Assembly (NCBI RefSeq): GCF_010727325.1
Contig: NZ_AP022565.1
Coordinates: 4,092,001-4,156,000 of the forward strand
DNA from: Mycolicibacterium alvei
Lineage (GTDB): Bacteria; Actinomycetota; Actinomycetes; Mycobacteriales; Mycobacteriaceae
Reading direction: 5' to 3'
Length of the DNA stretch: 64,000 bases
A model generated the notes under the pieces. The model was not told the origin of the DNA. It did not search any database and was given only the letters and a program-made list of their open reading frames with translations. The translations under genes were made by a program, and so were the position numbers. Within the stretch, counting starts at the first letter, position 1. Each line of letters begins with the position of its first letter. Shown in pieces: positions 49,000 to 57,687 of the stretch.

Positions 49000-49961
49000 C
49001 GCTCACCCTGTCGAACTATCTGGCGGCCGATTCCGCCGCCACCGCACTGCGTCGCGATGTACGTGGGGGACTGGCTGAGTCTCCGAAGATGCTGCCGCCC
49101 AAGTGGTTTTACGATTCCGTCGGCAGCGATCTGTTCGACCAGATCACCCGGCTACCCGAGTACTATCCGACCCGGACCGAGGCGCAGATCCTGCGGGACC
49201 GCTCGCCGGAGATCGCTGCGGCCGCCGGTGCCGACACCCTCGTCGAGCTGGGCAGCGGCACGTCGGAGAAGACGCGGATGTTGCTCGACGCTATGCGCGA
49301 CGGCGGACGGTTGCGGCGGTTCATTCCGTTCGACGTCGACGCCGGAGTGCTGCGCGCCGCGGGTGATGCCATCGGCCAGGAGTATCCGGGCGTCGAGATC
49401 GAGGCGGTCTGTGGTGATTTCGAGGAGCATCTGGGCAAGATCCCGGCGGTGGGGCGACGCCTGGTGGCGTTCCTCGGTTCGACGATCGGCAATCTGACGC
49501 CAGGTCCGCGGGCGGAGTTCCTGGCGTCCCTGGCCGATACCCTGCAGCCCGGCGACAGCGTGCTGTTGGGTACCGATCTGGTCAAGGACCCCGACCGGCT
49601 GGTCCGCGCCTACGACGACAGTGCCGGTGTCACCGCGGCGTTCAACCGCAATGTGCTGTCGGTGGTGAACCGTGAACTCGACGCCGACTTCGATCTCGAT
49701 GCCTTCGAGCATGTGGCGAAATGGAATGCCGATGAGGAGCGCATCGAGATGTGGCTGCGGGCGAAGGCGCCGCAGCAGGTGCGTGTGGCTGCGCTGGGTC
49801 TCGACGTGGAGTTCGACGCCGGTGAGGAGATGCTGACCGAGGTGTCCTGCAAGTTCCGGGCTGACGGGGTGGCTGGTGAACTGGCGAACGCCGGTCTGCA
49901 GCAGACCCATTGGTGGACCGATGACGCCGGTGACTTCGGCCTGTCTCTGGCGGTGAAATGA
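48996..49961 (+). CDS. egtD: L-histidine N-alpha-methyltransferase
   Basis: ATG 48996 overlaps the egtC stop (ATGA); 321 residues. It has the EgtD opening [34 protein letters not shown], the SAM motif [28 protein letters not shown] and the C-terminal EVSCKF segment. It trimethylates histidine to hercynine, the first step of ergothioneine synthesis. Confidence 0.96.
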   Translation: MTLTLSNYLAADSAATALRRDVRGGLAESPKMLPPKWFYDSVGSDLFDQITRLPEYYPTRTEAQILRDRSPEIAAAAGADTLVELGSGTSEKTRMLLDAMRDGGRLRRFIPFDVDAGVLRAAGDAIGQEYPGVEIEAVCGDFEEHLGKIPAVGRRLVAFLGSTIGNLTPGPRAEFLASLADTLQPGDSVLLGTDLVKDPDRLVRAYDDSAGVTAAFNRNVLSVVNRELDADFDLDAFEHVAKWNADEERIEMWLRAKAPQQVRVAALGLDVEFDAGEEMLTEVSCKFRADGVAGELANAGLQQTHWWTDDAGDFGLSLAVK

Positions 49962-51073
49962 GCCTCGCGCAGCAGTGGGCCGACGCCCGCCCCAAAGTCG
50001 CCGGCCTGCACTTCGACAGTGGCGCGTGTTCGCGGCAGAGCCTCGCGGTGATCGACGCCGTCGCCGCACACGCGCGTCACGAGGCCGAAGTGGGCGGCTA
50101 CGTGGCCGCCGAGGCAGCCGCACCTGTGCTCGCAGCGGGCCGGGCCGCGATCGGCGTGCTGACCGGACTCGACGCCGGCGATGTGGTCTACACGTCAGGC
50201 TCCAACCATTCCCTGGATCTGTTGCTGGGTAGTTGGACCGGGGAACGCACACTCGCGTGCCTGCCCGGCGAATTCGGGCCGAATCTCGCGGTCATGGCCG
50301 CCAACGGTTTTCAGGTGCGCGCTCTACCCGTCGATGGGGATGGCCGGGTCGCCGTCGAGGAGGCCGCCCGCGTGTTGGCCGCCGATCCACCGGCGCTGGT
50401 GCACTTCACGGCGCTGGCGAGCCATCGCGGGGTGGCCCAGCCGCTGGCCGAGATGGTTGGGGTGTGTCGCGCGGCGGGCGTCCCGATCGTGGTGGATGCC
50501 GCGCAGGCGTTCGGGCATCTGGACTGCAACGTCGGTACCGATGCGATCTACTCGTCGTCGCGCAAATGGCTGGCCGGGCCCCGCGGGGTCGGGTTCCTCG
50601 CAGTGGCGCCGGCACTGGCCTCCCGGCTGCAGCGACGTTTCCCGCCCGCGTCCTGGGATGTGCCCATGACGGTGCTGCAGAGCTTCGAACACGGTGAGCA
50701 CAACGCCGCGACGCGCATCGGATACTCGGTTGCTCTGGGAGAACACCTGGCGGCCGGACCGGAGATCGTCCGGGGCCGCCTTGCCGAGATGGGTCGCACG
50801 GCGCGGCAGGTGTTGGCCGGGGTGCCGGGATGGCGGGTGGTGGAACCCGTCGATGAACCCACCGCGATCACCACGCTCGAACCGACCGATGGGGCCGATC
50901 CGACCGCGGTGCGGGCCTGGTTGATCGCCGAACGCGGAATCGTCACCACTGCATGCGAACTCGCGCGGGCTCCGTTCGAGATGACCAAGCCGGTGCTGCG
51001 GGTCTCGCCGCATGTCGACACGACAGCCGAGGATCTGGAGCAGTTCGCCTCGGTGTTGCGGGACGTGCCCTAG
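49958..51073 (+). CDS. egtE: Hercynylcysteine sulfoxide lyase
   Basis: ATG 49958 overlaps the egtD stop (ATGA); 371 residues. It is a fold-type I PLP enzyme of the cysteine-desulfurase-like group: [49 protein letters not shown] and the PLP lysine in [18 protein letters not shown]. It cleaves the C-S bond to give ergothioneine. It completes the egtABCDE operon; 85 bases without features follow before the convergent AHSA1 gene. Confidence 0.95.
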   Translation: MSLAQQWADARPKVAGLHFDSGACSRQSLAVIDAVAAHARHEAEVGGYVAAEAAAPVLAAGRAAIGVLTGLDAGDVVYTSGSNHSLDLLLGSWTGERTLACLPGEFGPNLAVMAANGFQVRALPVDGDGRVAVEEAARVLAADPPALVHFTALASHRGVAQPLAEMVGVCRAAGVPIVVDAAQAFGHLDCNVGTDAIYSSSRKWLAGPRGVGFLAVAPALASRLQRRFPPASWDVPMTVLQSFEHGEHNAATRIGYSVALGEHLAAGPEIVRGRLAEMGRTARQVLAGVPGWRVVEPVDEPTAITTLEPTDGADPTAVRAWLIAERGIVTTACELARAPFEMTKPVLRVSPHVDTTAEDLEQFASVLRDVP

Positions 51074-51158
51074 CTGTCGTGCCGAGTCGATTCCCCGCGG
51101 CTCCTCGACCTACGTGTTCGACGCCGCTCATCGAGACCACTGACGCCGTGCGCCGTGC

Positions 51159-51593
51159 TCAGAATTCTGCGGCCAGGGTGTCCAATTGCCGTGCGGTTCC
51201 CTGCTCACGCCAAGCGGGTTGTTCCTGGCCGGGGAGATACATGCCGTGCTCGGTCAACACCAGCAGGGTGCCTGCATCCTCGGCTTGGAATTCGACACTG
51301 GTGACCGAGACAGTCGACAACTGTTCTCCGGTGCGCAAAGTGGACGTCATGAGGATTCTTTCGTTGGTGACGATCTCGGCATACTGCGCCTCGTAGGTCA
51401 GCGGGCGGCCCTGTCCATCGACCCCTTTGACCGTCTCGTGGCCGCCCACCACGAAGTCCTGAGAGTGCTCTGCTCCCTGAGCCATCCATCGCCGGCGTGC
51501 CTCCGGATCTGCCCATGCTTCGAATACTCGCTCGACCGAGACCGGATAGTGGCGTTCCAGGGTGAACGTCGAGTGCGTTACCGCCATGATCAT
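51159..51593 (-). CDS. SRPBCC (AHSA1-like) protein
   Basis: ATG 51593 overlaps the ArsR stop (ATGA); 144 residues. It shows the AHSA1/SRPBCC pattern: FTLERHYPVSVERVFEAWADPEARRRWM, a beta-rich middle, ILMTSTLRTGEQLSTVSVTSVEFQAEDAGTLLVLTEHG and a C-terminal helix. Such genes are very often paired with a small ArsR regulator; the ligand is unknown. Transcription is leftward from the double operator at 51904-51968. Confidence 0.87.
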   Translation of the reverse strand: MIMAVTHSTFTLERHYPVSVERVFEAWADPEARRRWMAQGAEHSQDFVVGGHETVKGVDGQGRPLTYEAQYAEIVTNERILMTSTLRTGEQLSTVSVTSVEFQAEDAGTLLVLTEHGMYLPGQEQPAWREQGTARQLDTLAAEF

Positions 51594-51928
51594 GTTCCCT
51601 TCAGGTAGTCGTCGAGTTGATCAAGCTGCCGTTCCCAAACCGTCCGTTGACCGCTGAGCCAGCGTTCGGCGTCCCGCAGCGCCTTAGGTTCGATCCGACA
51701 GCTGCGGACTCGGCCGACCTTCTCGGTGACGATGACGCCCGCCTCTTCCAGCACTTTCAGGTGCTGCATCACGGCAGGCAGGGACATCGCGAGCGGTTCG
51801 GCCAGCGCCTTGACCGGAGCCGGGCCGCGGACCAGCCGTTCCACGATCGCGCGACGGGTCGGGTCGGCGAGGGCGTGAAAGACGTGACCGGCGTCGGACT
51901 CCGAATGGTTAAGCACATGATTAACCAT
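51590..51928 (-). CDS. ArsR-family transcriptional regulator
   Basis: The 112-residue winged-helix regulator has HALADPTRRAIVERLVRGPAPVKALAEPLAMSLPAVMQHLKVLEEAGVIVTEKVGR, without the cysteine metal site of arsenic sensors. I list ATG 51928; a GTG at 51916 (VLNHSESDAGHVF) would place the first operator outside the coding region and is a good alternative. It controls itself and the AHSA1 gene. Confidence 0.9.
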   Translation of the reverse strand: MVNHVLNHSESDAGHVFHALADPTRRAIVERLVRGPAPVKALAEPLAMSLPAVMQHLKVLEEAGVIVTEKVGRVRSCRIEPKALRDAERWLSGQRTVWERQLDQLDDYLKGT

Positions 51929-51968
51929 TCACCTCAGTGACGGGATAGTCAAGCATTTGTTTAACTAT
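51904..51968 (-). promoter_or_regulatory. Paired ArsR operators over the promoter
   Basis: Two palindromes with one consensus occur: AATGGTTAA-N8-TTAACCATT (51904-51929, perfect) and ATAGTCAAGCATTTGTTTAACTAT (51945-51968), both with AAGCA/TTAAC in register, 40 bases apart centre to centre. On the minus strand TTGACT inside the second copy and AATGGT inside the first are spaced like -35 and -10 elements, so the regulator would cover the promoter. Confidence 0.72.
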
Positions 51969-52032
51969 TGCGGGCTGCGTGTTGGGTGGCCAACGTGATT
52001 CCGCCATCATCTGTCGGTGCCCCATGGCATAA

Positions 52033-52048
52033 TCGAACACATGTTCGA
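52033..52048 (+). promoter_or_regulatory. LexA binding site (mycobacterial SOS box)
   Basis: TCGAAC-ACAT-GTTCGA is a perfect match to the mycobacterial SOS box TCGAAC(N4)GTTCGA. It overlaps the start codon of the HNH gene (ATG 52041). CATAAT (52028-52033) ends seven bases before that ATG, so the box sits directly on the transcription and translation start. Confidence 0.9.
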
Positions 52049-53624
52049 CATCGAGTTCGATCCGGCAGCACCGGCCCGACTCGTTGATGCCCTCACCGAC
52101 GGCTCCCGTGTCGAGGCCCGGCTGATCGCCGCTCGGATGGCAGCGGTGGCGGCCTTGCTGGCGCAGCGGACGGCTGAACTCAATGTCGAGGGGGTTCACC
52201 CGAACTACATGATCGTCACGGGGTTCGCCCGGGCCAGTGCTGAGGTGGGTGCGTCGTTGAACCTGACCGCAGCTGCGGCCAGCAGGCTGGTCACCCAAGC
52301 CGAGGCGCTGCGGGATTCGCTGCCTCGATTGGGCGCGCTGCTGGCCGAGGGCCGGACCGACTGGCGCACAGTGCAAATCGTGATCGCACGCACCCGGTTC
52401 GTCACGGCGAAGGCGATGGCCCAGATCGATGCGGAGCTGGCTGAGCAAGTCGGTGGGTGGCAGTGCTGGTCCGACGGTCGTATCACCACCACGGTTGACG
52501 CCAAGGTGAAGCTGTTGGATCCGGCCGCGATCGCTGAACGGGAACGTGCGACCGACCGCCGCCGGGTCAAGGTCAAGCCGCTAGGTGATGGCACCGCCAA
52601 GATCGAGGCCGTCGTCACGACTCGCGCCGGATTGACCTTTGACGTAAAGCTTTCCGAAATGTCGGCCAGGCCATGCGCGAAAGATCCGCGCAGCACCGAC
52701 CAACGTCGCTCGGATGCAATCGAAGCCCTGGCCGAGGGCCGAGAGCTGTTGTGCGAATGCGGCCACGCCGAGTGCCCTACCCGCTCGGCCACGCCATCAG
52801 AATCGTCAACGCTGCCGGTGGTGGTCAACGTGATCGCCGAGCGTGACACGGTGGTGGGCGCCGGGACGACGCCGGGTTATGTCTTTGGCTACGGAGTGGT
52901 CGATGCCGAGCAGATCCGTGAACTGGCGGCCGAGGCCACGATGCGGCTGGTGACCGAACCGGAGGTGGATGCTGCCGCCGCGCTCCGTTACCAACCGACG
53001 GTGTCGGTTCAGCGCTGGGTCCGGTGCCGCGACCTGACTTGCCGGTTCCCGGGCTGCGAGCATCCGGCTGAAGACTGCGACATCGACCATACGGTCCCGT
53101 TCGACCACAACAATCCGGCCCGCGGAGGGCTGACGGTATCGGCCAACCTGAAGTGCTTGTGCCGTTTCCATCACCGGCTCAAGACCTTTGGCGACTGGCA
53201 CGATGAGCAGCACCCCGACGGCAGCGTGGTGTGGACGTCTCCGACGGGCAAGACCTATCGCACCACCCCGGGTGGGGCCGATCTGTTCAACAGCTTCGCC
53301 CCGGCTCCGTGCGCGCAGCCCGCCCCGGTGCGCCCGCCGAAGCTGAGCCGGGCGGCGCGCGTCGAGCGGGCCCGGGCCAAGAACCGGCGGCTGCGGCCGG
53401 TCAATGAGAGCTACCGCTACACCCAGAAGGCCCGGCGTAAAGAGCTTGGCCGGCGCCGCAACCGGAATCGGATGCGGGCCACCCTGAAGCTGTTCAAGGG
53501 CAATGAGCTCAGCGTCAGTCCGTACTGCGCCTCGATCAACGACCCCTTCGAACCCGAAGAGCTACCCCCGGATTGGGAACCGCCACCACCACCGCCGCCG
53601 GAACCGGACGACCCACCGTTTTAG
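52041..53624 (+). CDS. HNH endonuclease with DUF222 (13E12-repeat family)
   Basis: ATG 52041 gives 527 residues. The N-terminal DUF222 region (about 1-290) includes RLIAARMAAVAALLAQRTAELN and GFARASAEVGASLNLTAAAASRLV. The HNH nuclease follows at about 330-390: CRDLTCRFPGCEHPAEDCDIDHTVPFDHNNP, LKCLCRFHHRLKTF. The tail is basic (KARRKELGRRRNRNRMR) then Pro-rich. The family is multicopy in mycobacteria (REP13E12) and several members are DNA-damage induced, in agreement with the perfect SOS box at the start. It is absent at this point in the H37Rv order, so it may be a mobile insertion. Confidence 0.9.
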   Translation: MFDIEFDPAAPARLVDALTDGSRVEARLIAARMAAVAALLAQRTAELNVEGVHPNYMIVTGFARASAEVGASLNLTAAAASRLVTQAEALRDSLPRLGALLAEGRTDWRTVQIVIARTRFVTAKAMAQIDAELAEQVGGWQCWSDGRITTTVDAKVKLLDPAAIAERERATDRRRVKVKPLGDGTAKIEAVVTTRAGLTFDVKLSEMSARPCAKDPRSTDQRRSDAIEALAEGRELLCECGHAECPTRSATPSESSTLPVVVNVIAERDTVVGAGTTPGYVFGYGVVDAEQIRELAAEATMRLVTEPEVDAAAALRYQPTVSVQRWVRCRDLTCRFPGCEHPAEDCDIDHTVPFDHNNPARGGLTVSANLKCLCRFHHRLKTFGDWHDEQHPDGSVVWTSPTGKTYRTTPGGADLFNSFAPAPCAQPAPVRPPKLSRAARVERARAKNRRLRPVNESYRYTQKARRKELGRRRNRNRMRATLKLFKGNELSVSPYCASINDPFEPEELPPDWEPPPPPPPEPDDPPF

Positions 53625-53633
53625 ACGGGTAGG

Positions 53634-54314
53634 TCAGGCCTTGTGCGCAGTCAGCAGGAAGGCCGGGAACTTGATCCGGCCCTTCTCGTCACGGTCGTGC
53701 GGCGGCAATTCGAACGGAGCGTCGGTGGGCAGCGCCATGCCGTTGGCATGGATGAAGGCCGGCCGGATCTCGTCGACCACCCAGTACTTCGACACTGCAT
53801 CGCGCAGCTCGTCTTCGGACACCTCGTTGGGTTTGGTCTCCACCTCGGCGGGGAACGCACCCTTGGCGAACACCAACACGTACAGGTGTGCCCCCGGCGC
53901 CGAGGCGCGGTGGATGGATTGCAGGTACCCGTCGCGTCCTTCGACCGGCAGCGAGTGGAACAGGGTCGAATCGACCACGGTGTTGAACCGGCTGTCGTAG
54001 CCCGTGAACGACGTGATGTCCGCCTGGGCGAAACTGGCCGTCGACAACCCGCGTACCTGCGCGGCGCTGTTGGCCGCGGCGATCGCTGTCGGGCTCAGAT
54101 CCAGCCCGACGACGGTATAGCCGTCGGACGCCAGCGTCAGTGACAACTCGGCATGGCCGCAGCCCGCATCGAGGACATCGCTCTCGAACTTCCCGGCCCG
54201 GTGCAGCGCGGCGAGCTCGGGTTGTGGCTCACCGATGTTCCACGGCGGCGTGGCCTCGAAACCTGCTTCGCCCCTGTAAGCGCCATCCCAGTCCAAGACC
54301 TGATCAGATGTCAT
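53634..54314 (-). CDS. Class I SAM-dependent methyltransferase (Rv3699 orthologue)
   Basis: The 226-residue protein has a Rossmann SAM site VLDAGCGHAELSLTLASDGYTVVGLDLSPTAI (about 47-78) and DSTLFHSLPVEGRDGYLQSI. The pattern is that of TPMT-like small-molecule methyltransferases. The substrate is unknown. The start codon is 18 bases from the GCS2 gene stop, same direction, as Rv3698-Rv3699 in H37Rv. Confidence 0.87.
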   Translation of the reverse strand: MTSDQVLDWDGAYRGEAGFEATPPWNIGEPQPELAALHRAGKFESDVLDAGCGHAELSLTLASDGYTVVGLDLSPTAIAAANSAAQVRGLSTASFAQADITSFTGYDSRFNTVVDSTLFHSLPVEGRDGYLQSIHRASAPGAHLYVLVFAKGAFPAEVETKPNEVSEDELRDAVSKYWVVDEIRPAFIHANGMALPTDAPFELPPHDRDEKGRIKFPAFLLTAHKA

Positions 54315-54332
54315 GATCCCAACGTACGCGTC

Positions 54333-55802
54333 TCAATCCCAGGTGTGGACCGGCTCGTTGCTGTGCATCCGCTGCACATATCGCCGTAGCATCTCGGCCA
54401 GCGCCTCGGGCCGGTTCAACCCCTGTGACTGAAGTTTCTGCACCGTCGCGACCTGCCAGGTCGACCCGGTCCGGCCGGTCTTGGCACGGCCTTCGATGAC
54501 CCCGAGATAGCGATCGCACACCTCCCCGGCCACACCCCAACGGCGCAGCCCGTCGTGGGCCATCGGCAGCAGCCTGCGCAGCACCAACTCATCGGGCGTC
54601 ACCTCGCCCAGACCGGGCCAGTACAACCTGGCGTCGAGCCCGTGCTTGGCACCCTCGACGAAGTTGTGGTGGGCCGCGGCGAAGGTCATCTTGGTCCACA
54701 ACGGCCGGTCCTCCTCGGACAGCGTCCGCAGCAGACCGTAGTAGAACGCCGCATTGGCCAGCATGTCGACGACGCTCGGGCCGGCAGGCAGGACGCGGTT
54801 CTCGACGCGCAGGTGGGGGACACCGTTCAGCACGTCGTAGACCGGGCGGTTCCACCGGTAGATGGTTCCGTTGTGCAGCCGCAGCTCGGCCAGTTGAGGA
54901 GCCCGGCCCGCGGCGAGTTCGGCCACCGGGTCCTCGTCGGACAGCTCGGGCAGCAGCGACGGGAAGTAGCGCACGTTCTCTTCGAACAGGTCGAAGATCG
55001 AGGTGATCCACCGTTCGCCGAACCAGACCCGCGGCCGTACGCCCTGCGCCTTGAGCTCGTCGGGACGGGTGTCGGTGGACTGGGTGAACAGCTCGATGCG
55101 GGTCTCGGCCCACAGTTGATGGCCGAAGAAATACGGCGAGTTGGCGCCCACCGCGAGCTGGGGCCCGGCGAGTATCTGGGCGGCATTCCAGTTGCGGGCG
55201 AAATCGGCCGGGGACACCTGCAGGTGCAGTTGCATGCTGGTGCACGCGGACTCCGGTGCGATGGATGCCGATTGCAGGCTGAGCCGTTCCGGTCCGGAGA
55301 TGTCGATGGGCATGTCCTCGCCGCGGGCCGTGAAGATCGATTCGTTGAGGGCCTGATATCGCGTCGACTTGCTCATCCAGCCGTCCGAAAGGTGCTCGGG
55401 CATCAGGGTCGGCAGGATGCCCACCATCACGATGTGCGCACCGTCCTCGTTGGCCTTGATCTCCGCGGCATTGAGGCTGCGCCGCACCTCGTGCTCCAGA
55501 TCCAGTGCGGCCCGGCCGGGCAGCGCGCGTGGTGGGACATTGAATTCGATGTTGTAGGCGCCCAATTCGGTCTGGTAGGCCGGGTCGGCGATGGAGGCGA
55601 GCACCTCCTGGTTGGTCATTGCCGGCTGGTACTCGTTGTCGACGAGGTTGCACTCGATCTCCATGCCGGTGAGCGGACGCTCGAACTCGAAACTGGACTG
55701 CGCCAGCATGGTTTCGAATACGTCCAGGCACAGCTGTACCTTGCGTCGGTACTCCTGCCGGTGCGCGCGGCTGAACTCGGTACTGCTGACCTCATCACCC
55801 AC
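54333..55802 (-). CDS. GCS2-family glutamate-cysteine-ligase-like protein (Rv3698 orthologue)
   Basis: I use GTG 55802 (VGDEVSSTEFSRAHRQEYRR), 489 residues; ATG 55850 would add 16 residues and touch the divergent acyltransferase gene. Features of the GCS2 ligase fold are LTGMEIECNLVD, YNIEFNVPPRALPG, SMQLHLQVSPADF, VGANSPYFFGHQLWAETRIELF and LRVENRVLPAGP. It should join glutamate (or another acid) to an amine or peptide using ATP. It is not EgtA, which is encoded at 45762; the product is unknown. Confidence 0.85.
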   Translation of the reverse strand: MGDEVSSTEFSRAHRQEYRRKVQLCLDVFETMLAQSSFEFERPLTGMEIECNLVDNEYQPAMTNQEVLASIADPAYQTELGAYNIEFNVPPRALPGRAALDLEHEVRRSLNAAEIKANEDGAHIVMVGILPTLMPEHLSDGWMSKSTRYQALNESIFTARGEDMPIDISGPERLSLQSASIAPESACTSMQLHLQVSPADFARNWNAAQILAGPQLAVGANSPYFFGHQLWAETRIELFTQSTDTRPDELKAQGVRPRVWFGERWITSIFDLFEENVRYFPSLLPELSDEDPVAELAAGRAPQLAELRLHNGTIYRWNRPVYDVLNGVPHLRVENRVLPAGPSVVDMLANAAFYYGLLRTLSEEDRPLWTKMTFAAAHHNFVEGAKHGLDARLYWPGLGEVTPDELVLRRLLPMAHDGLRRWGVAGEVCDRYLGVIEGRAKTGRTGSTWQVATVQKLQSQGLNRPEALAEMLRRYVQRMHSNEPVHTWD

Positions 55803-55850
55803 CCCGCGATGCAACAACGCGAACAGCGGTGCGCGCAGCAGAATGGCCAA

Positions 55851-57005
55851 ATGACCTCACCGGGCGACGACGATCAGGGCGGGCTCGAACAGGTCTCGCA
55901 TGCGGATCGCGTCGCCGCGTTGACCGGGGTGCGCGCGGTGGCCGCGCTGACCGTCATGGGAACCCACGCGGCGTACGGCACCGGCCTGCTGTCGCAGGGA
56001 TATCTGGGTCTGATCGGCGCCCGCCTCGAGGTCGGGGTGGCGATTTTCTTCGTGCTCTCGGGGTTGCTGTTGTTCCGTCCGTGGGTGCAGGCCGCCGCCG
56101 CAGCGGCCGATGCGCCGAGCACCCGTCGCTATGCGCGAAATCGGTTCCGCCGCATCATGCCCGCGTATGTCGTCACCGTCCTGATCGTCTACGGCATCTA
56201 CGAACTTCGGCCCGTGCAACCGAATCCCGGGCACACCTGGGCGGGCCTGTTACGCAATCTGACGCTGACCCAGATCTACAGCGACGACTACTTCACCACC
56301 TATCTGCACCAGGGCCTGAGCCAGATGTGGAGCCTGGCGGTCGAGGTTGCGTTCTACGCGGTGTTGCCGCTGCTGGCGTATCTGTTGCTGGTGGTTTTAT
56401 GTCGCAAGCGGTTTCGGCCGGTGCTGCTGCTGGTCGGGTTGGCGGTGCTGGGTGCGCTGAGCCCGCTCTGGCTGGTGTTGCTGCACAACACCGACTGGCT
56501 GCCGGTGGGCGGCGGGGCGTGGCTGCCGCACTACCTGGTGTGGTTCGTCGGGGGGATGATGCTGGCGGTGCTGGCGACGATGGGTGTGCGCTGCTACGCG
56601 ATGGCGACGTTGCCCCTGGCGCTGGCCTGCTATCTGGTGGTCTCGACCCCGATCGCGGGCACGACGACGGCGCTCACCCTCGGCCTGAGTGAGGACGTGG
56701 CCAAGACGATGTTCTACGTGCTCATCGCGACACTCGTGGTGGCTCCGCTGGCACTGGGCGACGACGGGCGCTACGCGCGGGTGATGGGCAGCCGGCCCAT
56801 GGTGTGGTTGGGCGAGATCTCCTACGAGATATTCCTGTTGCACGTGGTCGCTATGGACCTGGTCATGGAGTTCGTACTGGGCTGGCACGTGTACACCGGT
56901 TCGGCGACCGTGTTGTTCCTCGTGACGTTGGTGGCCACGCTGCCGTTCGCCTGGGTGCTACACGTTACGACGAGGCCGCGCGGGCGACGACGATCTGCGG
57001 GCTGA
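55851..57005 (+). CDS. Acyltransferase family 3 membrane protein
   Basis: ATG 55851 gives 384 residues with about ten membrane helices. The conserved opening of acyltransferase_3 is seen ([23 protein letters not shown] with the catalytic-site histidine, then [18 protein letters not shown] and [20 protein letters not shown]). Such proteins O-acylate sugars, lipids or secondary metabolites at the membrane. The gene diverges from the GCS2 gene, and its 3' end overlaps the convergent methyltransferase gene by 41 bases. Confidence 0.88.
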   Translation: MTSPGDDDQGGLEQVSHADRVAALTGVRAVAALTVMGTHAAYGTGLLSQGYLGLIGARLEVGVAIFFVLSGLLLFRPWVQAAAAAADAPSTRRYARNRFRRIMPAYVVTVLIVYGIYELRPVQPNPGHTWAGLLRNLTLTQIYSDDYFTTYLHQGLSQMWSLAVEVAFYAVLPLLAYLLLVVLCRKRFRPVLLLVGLAVLGALSPLWLVLLHNTDWLPVGGGAWLPHYLVWFVGGMMLAVLATMGVRCYAMATLPLALACYLVVSTPIAGTTTALTLGLSEDVAKTMFYVLIATLVVAPLALGDDGRYARVMGSRPMVWLGEISYEIFLLHVVAMDLVMEFVLGWHVYTGSATVLFLVTLVATLPFAWVLHVTTRPRGRRRSAG

Positions 57006-57678
57006 GCAGGCCACCGCTCAACTCCACCGAGACATCGGCTTGCGCGGCCAGCGCACGCAGCGCCGAGGGACTGTAGCTGTGCAGCGAGCTGATGATCCCG
57101 TCGTGCACGAACGGCAGCACTGCGGCCAGGGGCAGCATCGTCGCCAGGCGCAACACGTGCAGCGGGGCGGGCGGTCGCGGCAGATCGATGATCAGCAGCG
57201 TCTTGGCAACGCGGGTGCCCTCGGCGAACACCCGCGCGGCCTGCGACGGGGGCAGATGGTGGAACGACAAGGCGAACACGGCGAGGTCGTAACTGCCGTC
57301 GGTGGCGTCGATCTCGGTGGCGTCCATCTGGCGGACCTCGGCGCGGGGATGACTGCCGAGGTCACTCGCGGCGATGCGGTCGACCGATTCCGGGTGGAGG
57401 TCGGTGACGGTGACATGCGCGGAAGGATGGTCGGTCAGCAGCTGGAGCGACACTCCGCCCTGCCCGGCGCCCAATTCGAGAATCCGCGGATCGGGCACGT
57501 CGGCAACCAGATCGAGCGCGATCGCGGCAAACCGCTGATGGCTCTTGAAGAACCGGCCGGCCCAGTCCAGCGCGCCGTCGCGGTCCAGGTATTCCTGCCG
57601 ATCTGTTTCCAGCAGTCGGTCCAGACACGATGCGTTCGGTCCGCCGCGGGGCATCCGATCGATACTCATGTACGCCAT
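56965..57678 (-). CDS. Class I SAM-dependent methyltransferase
   Basis: The 237-residue protein (ATG 57678, or 57669 MSIDRMPRG) has a SAM site [38 protein letters not shown] and [18 protein letters not shown] hydrophobic stretch ([19 protein letters not shown]) late in the protein suggests membrane contact or a lipid substrate. The gene starts nine bases from glpK, head to head. The substrate is unknown. Confidence 0.83.
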   Translation of the reverse strand: MAYMSIDRMPRGGPNASCLDRLLETDRQEYLDRDGALDWAGRFFKSHQRFAAIALDLVADVPDPRILELGAGQGGVSLQLLTDHPSAHVTVTDLHPESVDRIAASDLGSHPRAEVRQMDATEIDATDGSYDLAVFALSFHHLPPSQAARVFAEGTRVAKTLLIIDLPRPPAPLHVLRLATMLPLAAVLPFVHDGIISSLHSYSPSALRALAAQADVSVELSGGLLSPQIVVARAASS

Positions 57679-57687
57679 GATGTATCA

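Noticed and set aside
54555..55850. Long N-terminal extension of the acyltransferase
   Set aside because: It is the opposite strand of the GCS2 gene; the protein family begins at the ATG at 55851.
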